Origin: an uncultured Fidelibacterota bacterium
Lineage (GTDB): Bacteria > Marinisomatota > Marinisomatia > Marinisomatales > TCS55
Assembly: GCA_913046805.1 (NCBI GenBank)
Contig: CAJWTA010000068.1
Location: 1-6,225 of the forward strand
DNA: 6,225 nucleotides
Reading direction: 5' to 3'
The notes beneath the pieces were generated by a model. That model had not been told where the DNA came from. It made no database searches and saw only the letters and a program-made list of their open reading frames with translations. The translations under genes were made by a program, and so were the position numbers. Below are positions 1 through 4,859 of this stretch, one piece after another. Within the stretch, counting starts at the first letter, position 1; the number at the start of each line of letters is the position of its first letter.

Positions 1-715
1 GGTTCAGGCGATAATCCGAGGTAAGGGGGATGCGGAGTCCCACATTGATGCCATTCCCGTCGAATTCACCCACAATATCTATACCACCCCATTTGTCAAG
101 AAAGGGGGTATTAAAAATTGTTCCAAAAAAAACGCCCGCATTTGTACTTGCGGGTTCAGTTGCCAATGAATCAATAGCCTTGACAGTATCTATAGCGCCA
201 AAGCCACCAGTTCCAAAACCAATAAATGTGTTAAAAGTATAATTATTTATCTCTGACTCGCTACTAACAATCCCAAAAAAAGATAATTCTGCAGGGTCTA
301 GATTTAAACCTGCTTTGTTATTTTCAAATATTATATCTTGTAGACCCAAAGAAAATGAAATATTATCACGTACCAAAACGCGCTTTTGTAAGTGGAAACC
401 AAATTCTACAGGCGCTTTATAGGTTGATACTTCAAGATTCGCTAGTCTCGTAGTGTCGCCACCTGTTGCAGTGGAAACTCCCCAGCTCCAACCATTGGTA
501 AAATCCATTGAATAATAAGCACCTGTTGCAGTATTGAAAGGAGCAAGATTATGGATCTCTGTTCCAGTTCCAGCCGTAAAAAAATAGGGAGAAGGTGCGA
601 TTGATGTAAATGGAATCTTCATCATGGGTCCAGGTCTAAGATAAACAACTCTTGTGCCAGCATAGATGAAAATCTGTAAAAAAATAAATACTGCTATTAC
701 TGAAATTTTTCTCAT
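1..715 (-). CDS. Probable outer-membrane beta-barrel protein, 3' end missing
   Basis: This reading frame begins with ATG at 715-713 and stays open to the left edge, giving 238 residues without a stop, so the C-terminus is missing. Residues 1-19 form a signal peptide (MRK, then a hydrophobic run, with a likely cut after IYA). The rest is rich in Gly, Phe, Thr and Asn with alternating hydrophobic residues, as in transmembrane beta strands. The segment at about 211-230, with the pattern GEFDGNGINVGLRIPL, resembles the DGxxxNxGLR hairpins of YjbH-like and other outer-membrane barrels. I see no catalytic motif. The start codon shares its A with the stop of the upstream gene (TAATG), and AAGG lies 5 bases before it, so translation is probably coupled to the CpoB-like gene. 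The family is not firmly identified. The outer-membrane location is inferred from the signal peptide and strand pattern. Confidence 0.75.
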   Translation of the reverse strand, partial: MRKISVIAVFIFLQIFIYAGTRVVYLRPGPMMKIPFTSIAPSPYFFTAGTGTEIHNLAPFNTATGAYYSMDFTNGWSWGVSTATGGDTTRLANLEVSTYKAPVEFGFHLQKRVLVRDNISFSLGLQDIIFENNKAGLNLDPAELSFFGIVSSESEINNYTFNTFIGFGTGGFGAIDTVKAIDSLATEPASTNAGVFFGTIFNTPFLDKWGGIDIVGEFDGNGINVGLRIPLTSDYRLN

Positions 716-1590
716 TACTGCCTTGTACTATTTTTGTTTATTTCCATTTGAGCTAGGCGCATATATTCACTTTTAGGATGAAAAGCAACGATATCGTGAA
801 ACGCTGCTTCGGCCAAATCGTTTTGACCCATTTTTTTGTGAAGCAAGCCCATCTGAATTAATGCATCATCAATTCTAGTTTTGCCAACTGCGGTAAGCTT
901 GTTTAGGAGACCAAATGCTTCCTTATACTGACCAGTTTGCTGATATGAGTCAGCCATCCAATACATAATATCTTCAAATTTATTCTTAGGGGCATTTTCA
1001 AAATTCAACATACCGAATTTTTCTAATGCTGAGCCGTAGTCTTCGTTCTGGTAGGCAAAAACACCTGACATGAACAAAGATTGATCAAATACATTATCTT
1101 TATTGGAGGATATATTTAGCACAGAGATATTTATCTGGTTTGAATCGGTGGTTTTAGCATCCATTGTTTCAAACTGTTTTTTTGAGGCAGCAAAATCGAT
1201 TTGCTGTTTGGTGAGTTTGCTTGAAACATCTGCAAGCATGGCTTGAAGATTATCATTTTTTTCTCTGATAGACACTATCTCGTCTTGAAATGATTTTTCT
1301 AACTGTTGTATGCGGTTGTTCAAGCGATCCAACGTATTAATTAATTCTTCGCTTGAAGCCATATAAACAGATCCACTTTCAACTTTTTTTACTTTAAAAG
1401 CAACTTCTTCAGAAGGCTTATCAATAGTTCTAGAAATTTTTTCCGACCCACTGGAAGGTTCAATTGCAATACCTAGGTCAAGAAAGAATATTTCTGATGC
1501 AGGTGCTGATTGAGCTCTCACAATGTTTTCACTAGAAAAAGCCGCGATAGCTAAAAACGAATAGAATACAATTAACCTACGTTTATTCAT
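715..1590 (-). CDS. CpoB/YbgF-like periplasmic protein (coiled coil plus TPR)
   Basis: The product has 291 residues. Residues 1-26 are a signal peptide (MNKRR, hydrophobic core, cut after VRA). Residues about 79-145 are rich in Leu, Gln, Lys and Glu with heptad spacing (LINTLDRLNNRIQQLEKSF and onward), indicating a coiled coil. Residues about 168-286 hold three TPR-like helix pairs, such as GVFAYQNEDYGSALEKF and MADSYQQTGQYKEAFGLL. This order (signal peptide, trimerising coiled coil, TPR) is that of CpoB/YbgF, which in proteobacteria links cell-wall synthesis to Tol-Pal outer-membrane constriction. No tol or pal gene is in the window, so the role here is open. I chose ATG at 1590 because it gives a clean signal peptide. 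A TTG at 1617 would overlap the upstream gene and add nine residues in front of that peptide. The gene lies 8 bases after the previous stop and overlaps the next start, so it is the middle gene of the operon. Confidence 0.8.
   Translation of the reverse strand: MNKRRLIVFYSFLAIAAFSSENIVRAQSAPASEIFFLDLGIAIEPSSGSEKISRTIDKPSEEVAFKVKKVESGSVYMASSEELINTLDRLNNRIQQLEKSFQDEIVSIREKNDNLQAMLADVSSKLTKQQIDFAASKKQFETMDAKTTDSNQINISVLNISSNKDNVFDQSLFMSGVFAYQNEDYGSALEKFGMLNFENAPKNKFEDIMYWMADSYQQTGQYKEAFGLLNKLTAVGKTRIDDALIQMGLLHKKMGQNDLAEAAFHDIVAFHPKSEYMRLAQMEINKNSTRQ
721..724 (-). promoter_or_regulatory. Ribosome binding site for the beta-barrel gene
   Basis: On the minus strand AAGG lies 5 bases before the ATG at 715, inside the last codons of the upstream gene. 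With the TAATG overlap, this supports translational coupling and fixes this ATG as the start. Confidence 0.5.
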
Positions 1591-1598
1591 ATCAACAA

Positions 1599-2822
1599 TT
1601 ACTCGTATTCTTCCCAATCAACCACATACGAATATCCAATGAAAGACCCAAAGTCGTGCGGAACATACAATTCAAAGGCACCCGTCGCCCCAGGAAGGAG
1701 TGTGGCATCCGTGGTGATTCCAGAATCAAATGTATGATATCCACCTCTGATAAAAGTGGTTAGAGTTTTTGTTTCACCACTCCAATTCTTCCTAAAAACG
1801 AAATCAACCTTTACGAAGTCAGCACGACGTCCACCAATATTTTTCAATTCTCCATTGAATACAATGTTACCTTGCGCATCTTTCTTTTCGCTAATGTTTC
1901 CCATTAATACGCAGTTGGCAGAATACTTGCCAGTTTGATCTCTGTCAGGAGAGGTATATTTAGGCTCAGCAAGTTTTGGCATTGGTGGTGGTGTATAGCT
2001 GTCTCTTACTTGTTCGGGCACATATTCTGCCTGTTCTTCCGTTACAACGTTATCAACTATGCGAACAATTTCTTTTCTATTTATAATTAGATACCCGACC
2101 AATGTTTCTACTTTTAAAGATGACTCGTCCTGATAAACTATTTTTCCAAAGACCGTTGAACCGTTCTTCATAATAATCTCTTTAGAATAGATAGCCAGCG
2201 GATTTACCCACATTTTACTTAATGCCTTAAGGTTTTCTAATTCTTCATTTAAATATTTGAGCTCTGCTGTCATTTTTTTGATCTCAAAACTCAGCTCATT
2301 TAGAATGTAGTCTTTACCTGGATCAGGAACAAAATTTTCTTGGGATTGATTTGCTGGCAGGGAATCAGGTGAAGAGGAATTTTCAGCCAACATTGGTGAT
2401 GAATTTTCACCAGAATCATTACTAAGAGTTGGATCATATTGCGCGTTATCAGTTGGGGGTGACTCAGTTTCACTAGAGCCATTCGACTCAGCCAGTAGCT
2501 GTAGGTCGCCGAGCTTAAGATTGCTATCTGTAATTTCTGCCTGAGCGGTTAATTTTCCGAATTCACCCGCATCAATGCTAAGACTGTAACTTCCCGGTGA
2601 AACCTTTTTAAATTTAAAAGCACCTCTACGAGATGTTTCTTCTCTTTTGACTTCCGTGCCATCTCCAGTTAACAGGACAACGATTGTCTTTGCAACCTTG
2701 TCCCCATTGACACCAATGATGGTACCAGAAATATCCCTTGGCTTTTGCGCAACTAGAGTAGTCGTAAAAATAGCTACAACTATCCCAATAATAGTGTTTT
2801 TCAAATTAAATATGTTTGCCAT
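1599..2822 (-). CDS. Exported multidomain protein: carboxypeptidase-regulatory-like, small beta barrel, FxLYD-like
   Basis: The product has 407 residues. Residues 1-25 are a signal peptide. Residues about 29-108 look like a carboxypeptidase-regulatory-like/transthyretin-type beta domain (ISGTIIGVNGDKVAKTIVVL, then GAFKFKKVSPGSYSLSIDAG). Residues 111-168 are a Ser/Asn/Pro/Glu-rich disordered linker. Residues 171-203 form a short coiled coil. Residues about 212-258 (EIIMKNGSTVFGKIVYQDES, then LIINRKEIVRIVD) have the pattern of a small five-stranded barrel of the SH3/LSm kind. A Pro-rich spacer follows at 275-290. Residues about 300-405 resemble FxLYD: NGELKNIGGRRADFVKVDFVF, then LLPGATGAFELYVP. 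The parts are known as binding or scaffold folds with no enzyme activity, so a structural or adaptor role in the periplasm or at the surface is inferred. It is the first gene of the operon, with its own promoter and a GAGGT site upstream. I do not recognise the whole protein as a named family. Confidence 0.8.
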   Translation of the reverse strand: MANIFNLKNTIIGIVVAIFTTTLVAQKPRDISGTIIGVNGDKVAKTIVVLLTGDGTEVKREETSRRGAFKFKKVSPGSYSLSIDAGEFGKLTAQAEITDSNLKLGDLQLLAESNGSSETESPPTDNAQYDPTLSNDSGENSSPMLAENSSSPDSLPANQSQENFVPDPGKDYILNELSFEIKKMTAELKYLNEELENLKALSKMWVNPLAIYSKEIIMKNGSTVFGKIVYQDESSLKVETLVGYLIINRKEIVRIVDNVVTEEQAEYVPEQVRDSYTPPPMPKLAEPKYTSPDRDQTGKYSANCVLMGNISEKKDAQGNIVFNGELKNIGGRRADFVKVDFVFRKNWSGETKTLTTFIRGGYHTFDSGITTDATLLPGATGAFELYVPHDFGSFIGYSYVVDWEEYE

Positions 2823-2830
2823 TTATCTTT

Positions 2831-2835
2831 ACCTC
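2831..2835 (-). promoter_or_regulatory. Shine-Dalgarno site of the first envelope-operon gene
   Basis: GAGGT on the minus strand, 8 bases from the ATG at 2822 if counted from the end of the motif. It is the strongest Shine-Dalgarno match in the window. Most of the other genes here lack one. Confidence 0.55.
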
Positions 2836-2849
2836 GGATTGTTTGGCGT

Positions 2850-2869
2850 TCATTGAGATTGCTCAATGA
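2850..2869 (-). promoter_or_regulatory. 8-bp palindrome at the expected transcript start (operator or 5' hairpin)
   Basis: TCATTGAG (2850-2857) and CTCAATGA (2862-2869) are perfect inverted repeats separated by 4 bases. A second, direct arrangement overlaps it: CATTGAGATTG at 2851-2861 and CAATGAGATTG at 2864-2874 match at 10 of 11 positions. The palindrome sits just downstream of the -7 box, so the mRNA would begin with a stem-loop, or a dimeric repressor could bind over the start point. No T-run follows it on the minus strand, so it is not an intrinsic terminator of the lipoprotein gene. The function is inferred from position only. Confidence 0.45.
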
Positions 2870-2874
2870 GATTG

Positions 2875-2906
2875 CAAAGTTATATAATCACTTATGCTTT
2901 AAACAA
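2875..2906 (-). promoter_or_regulatory. FCB-type -33/-7 promoter of the envelope operon
   Basis: On the minus strand TTG (2906-2904) is followed after 21 bases by TAACTTTG (2882-2875), a full match to the TAnnTTTG -7 element known from Bacteroidetes, with spacing in the usual range. Transcription would start near 2870, giving a leader of about 50 bases. The same stretch can also be read as a weak sigma-70-like pair, TTGTTT (2906-2901) and TATAAC (2884-2879) 16 bases apart. Both readings put the promoter in the same place. Confidence 0.5.
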
Positions 2907-2932
2907 GTTAAAAATTAAAACCAAAAAAAACT

Positions 2933-3487
2933 CTATTTCCAAAAATCTTCGTATGTTTTTTTTCTTTTGAGTAAAGCCTTTATCGATCGTGACGCCTCCA
3001 CTCTCATATCGTCAGTAAGATACAACTCTAGAGACTTATTATAAGATTCAAGAGAAAGTTCAAAATCCATTTCGTCTTTCTTTTCATAAGCCTTGCCCAT
3101 CCAATAATATGGTTCACCTAAAGTATCGATATAGGTAGATGCTCTTGAAAAAGATTGTATCGCGTCCCACTGACCATTCTTATAGTCTTTTTTGTGACTT
3201 TTCAATCCCTCATGTATAAGGAGTTGATAATTTGCTACTGGATTTTTAGGATCAATTTTTAAAATTTCACTGTAAAGCATCATGTCGTTTTTTTTATTAG
3301 CGTACCTTATTTTTTCTGAAACAATGGATTGTAAAAGCCCAGCGTCATTTGGATAAAGAGATAAAAGAGAGTCGCTACTAAAGAGAAGCTCTTCATTGGA
3401 AAAATCATTTTCTTTGGTTGGATTTATGCATCCTATAATTGAAAAAACAATCAAGGTAATTGTAGAGATATAAAATTTATTTTGCAT
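2933..3487 (-). CDS. TPR-like lipoprotein
   Basis: The product has 184 residues. It starts with a lipoprotein signal peptide: MQNK, a hydrophobic stretch, then the lipobox IIGC with the lipidated Cys at position 20. Asn at 22 and Pro at 23 follow. The mature part is helical and TPR-like: residues about 68-95 (LYSEILKIDPKNPVANYQLL) and 125-157 (GEPYYWMGKAYEKKDEMDFE and on) carry the helix-turn-helix pattern with the conserved Tyr, Gly, Ala and Leu positions. The C-terminus is basic and ends KRKKTYEDFWK. It is probably anchored to a membrane facing the periplasm and used for protein contacts. It lies 25 bases after the Smr gene on the same strand and is likely cotranscribed with it. No Shine-Dalgarno site is visible before the ATG. 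The specific role is not recognisable. Confidence 0.75.
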   Translation of the reverse strand: MQNKFYISTITLIVFSIIGCINPTKENDFSNEELLFSSDSLLSLYPNDAGLLQSIVSEKIRYANKKNDMMLYSEILKIDPKNPVANYQLLIHEGLKSHKKDYKNGQWDAIQSFSRASTYIDTLGEPYYWMGKAYEKKDEMDFELSLESYNKSLELYLTDDMRVEASRSIKALLKRKKTYEDFWK

Positions 3488-3512
3488 ATGGTTAAATATT
3501 ATTCAAGTGTTG

Positions 3513-3842
3513 TTATAGCCATATATAGGTTATTGCACCATTCTTTCTTTCAAGGTCAGGGTCGTTTGGTGATCCGCAATCTGCTCTCATGTTTGAAGCC
3601 AACGGATTAAACAATGAATAGTCTTCACCGTATATGACTCCTTGAAATCTGCCCTCTTGATAATCGCACCATTCCCTAACACCTTTTTTTAAGGCACCTG
3701 TTCCATGACCGTGAATGATTTTGATCGCCTTAACATCTCCGGAAAATATGCTATCACTAACTGCTATTTCTAGCTCTGTTATTGCACGGTCGATTGAATA
3801 TCCTTGGTGACCGATATCAATAACTTTAAATTCCTTATTCAT
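3513..3842 (-). CDS. Small Smr-domain protein
   Basis: The product has 109 residues, essentially one Smr (MutS2 C-terminal-like) domain. The key motif IIHGHGTGALKKGVREW at 42-58 matches the canonical HGxGxGxLRxxV core, and the C-terminal strand NGAITYIWL (101-109) matches the usual closing GGATxVEL-like strand. The first motif, normally LDLHG, is here DIGHQG (9-14), with two extra residues. Between the core and the final strand there is an insert of roughly 20 residues (about 72-98) containing FNPLASNMRADCGSPNDPD. Stand-alone Smr domains are known as nucleic-acid binding proteins, some of them endonucleases, with roles in ribosome rescue or DNA repair. Which applies here is unknown. I chose ATG at 3842; a TTG at 3851 would add three residues. 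It is divergent from the aldo/keto reductase gene. Confidence 0.85.
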   Translation of the reverse strand: MNKEFKVIDIGHQGYSIDRAITELEIAVSDSIFSGDVKAIKIIHGHGTGALKKGVREWCDYQEGRFQGVIYGEDYSLFNPLASNMRADCGSPNDPDLERKNGAITYIWL

Positions 3843-3885
3843 TTTTATCAATTAAAAATAAAATTTTTAAACAATTAAATACGGA

Positions 3886-3915
3886 CAAAAATATGGAATA
3901 TATAACGCTAGGCAA
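3886..3915 (-). promoter_or_regulatory. Possible FCB-type promoter of the Smr-lipoprotein unit
   Basis: On the minus strand TTG (3915-3913) is followed after 19 bases by TATTTTTG (3893-3886), a full TAnnTTTG match. The start point would fall near 3881, about 40 bases before the Smr ATG. The element overlaps the start codon and first codons of the divergent aldo/keto reductase gene. In AT-rich DNA such a match can occur by chance, but position and spacing both fit. Confidence 0.4.
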
Positions 3916-4855
3916 AACCCAAAGTTCAGTTTCAAGAATTAGTTTGGGAACTTGGGCCTATGGAGGCGCAAACACATCCGGAAGCCAATCCGTTGGTTGG
4001 GCAGACCAAGCAGACCTTGATAGTAAAAAAGCTCTTTTGAAATCTTTCGATGTTGGCATTAACCATTGGGATACTGCCGATGTATATGGGGATGGCAGGT
4101 CTGAAAGTATAATAGGAAGTATGTGGAATCAACTATCTAGAGATGAAATATTTCTAGCAACAAAAGTTGGTTGGGATATGGGTGAGTATGGCCATTGGTA
4201 TCATCCTGAAAAAATGGTTGAAAATATGGAACGTTCTATTAAAAATCTAAAAACGGATTGCGTAGACCTTATGTATTTGCATCATTGTAATTTTGGTAAA
4301 AACGGCCAGTATTTTGATGAGGCAATGGATGTTCTTTTAAAATTCAAGCAAGATGGAAAGACAAAATTTATAGGACTTTCAGATTGGTCGGATGAAAAGA
4401 TTATGCAGTACATTCATAAAGTTAATCCAGATGTTGTTCAGCCCTACAGGAACGTTATGGATAGTAGCTATGAGGTATCTGGATTGAGAGATTATATAGA
4501 TTCAAACAATGTCGGTGTATGTTTCTTTTCACCAATCAAACATGGATTGTTAACTGGCAAATACAAAAGCCCTCCAAAGTTTAAAGAAGGAGATTATCGT
4601 AGAAACGTTGAAGCGTTTAACAGTCAAGAAATTATTGATCGGCTTCTAGAAAATAAACTCGCACTAGAGAAAAAATTTAATAAACATTCCCAGCCAGTTA
4701 TGCATGGATTGATAGCGCCATTACTAGATGATGCGCCTACAGGTTGTGTTCTTTTGGGACAGAGAAATGAGGATCAGGTCGTTAAAGCGTCTCAGCTTGG
4801 CGAGAGCATATCAAAGGAAGATGCAGAATGGGTAAGAAAACTATATAGAATTTAG
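3893..4855 (+). CDS. Aldo/keto reductase
   Basis: A full-length, 320-residue NAD(P)H-dependent oxidoreductase with the TIM-barrel aldo/keto reductase pattern. Seen in order: GTWAYGG (19-25), DTADVYGDGRSESIIG (60-75), LATKVGW (88-94), a DLMYLHHCN motif (125-133) and GLSDWS (161-166). The expected catalytic tetrad is complete: Asp60, Tyr65, Lys91 and His130. SPIKHGLLTGKY (213-224) and EGDYRR (232-237) match the loop typical of the AKR families that resemble YajO/YdhF-type and potassium-channel beta-subunit-like reductases. LLGQRNEDQVVKA (287-299) is the cofactor 2'-phosphate region. It probably reduces an aldehyde or ketone in the cytoplasm, but the substrate cannot be read from the sequence. 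The gene is divergent from the Smr gene with only 50 bases between starts. No Shine-Dalgarno site and no convincing promoter of its own is visible, and it converges with the TPR gene downstream. Confidence 0.92.
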   Translation: MEYITLGKTQSSVSRISLGTWAYGGANTSGSQSVGWADQADLDSKKALLKSFDVGINHWDTADVYGDGRSESIIGSMWNQLSRDEIFLATKVGWDMGEYGHWYHPEKMVENMERSIKNLKTDCVDLMYLHHCNFGKNGQYFDEAMDVLLKFKQDGKTKFIGLSDWSDEKIMQYIHKVNPDVVQPYRNVMDSSYEVSGLRDYIDSNNVGVCFFSPIKHGLLTGKYKSPPKFKEGDYRRNVEAFNSQEIIDRLLENKLALEKKFNKHSQPVMHGLIAPLLDDAPTGCVLLGQRNEDQVVKASQLGESISKEDAEWVRKLYRI

Positions 4856-4859
4856 TTTT
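4837..4859. terminator. Possible compact bidirectional terminator over the two stop codons
   Basis: AAAACTA (4837-4843) and TAGTTTT (4853-4859) are a perfect 7-bp inverted repeat with a 9-base loop, and a T-run reaches 4860 on the plus strand. On the minus strand the left arm also reads as a T-run. The stem has only one G-C pair, so it would be weak. It contains the stop codons of both convergent genes. It is the only terminator-like structure at this junction. Confidence 0.25.

Noticed and set aside
30..242. Open frame on the plus strand opposite the barrel gene.
   Set aside because: It is antisense to a coherent exported protein, has no signal or family pattern, and is rich in Pro and Ser as expected for a shadow frame.
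461..532. A 12-base direct repeat (ACCTGTTGCAGT) at 461-472 and 521-532, exactly 60 bases apart.
   Set aside because: It lies in frame within the barrel gene and encodes the repeated peptide TATG 20 residues apart. This is best explained by similar beta hairpins in the protein, not by a mobile or regulatory repeat.
1591..1617. TTG at 1617 as the start of the CpoB-like gene.
   Set aside because: It would overlap the upstream gene and put nine residues before a complete signal peptide. ATG at 1590 fits better.
2921..2932. Run of eight T on the minus strand just after the lipoprotein stop, as an intrinsic terminator.
   Set aside because: No stable stem precedes it, and T-runs are common in this AT-rich sequence.
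3804..3828. TAACTTTA with an upstream TTG as a promoter for the aldo/keto reductase.
   Set aside because: The last base of the -7 box is wrong, and the spacing (14 bases to the nearest TTG, or about 24 to the next) falls outside the usual range.
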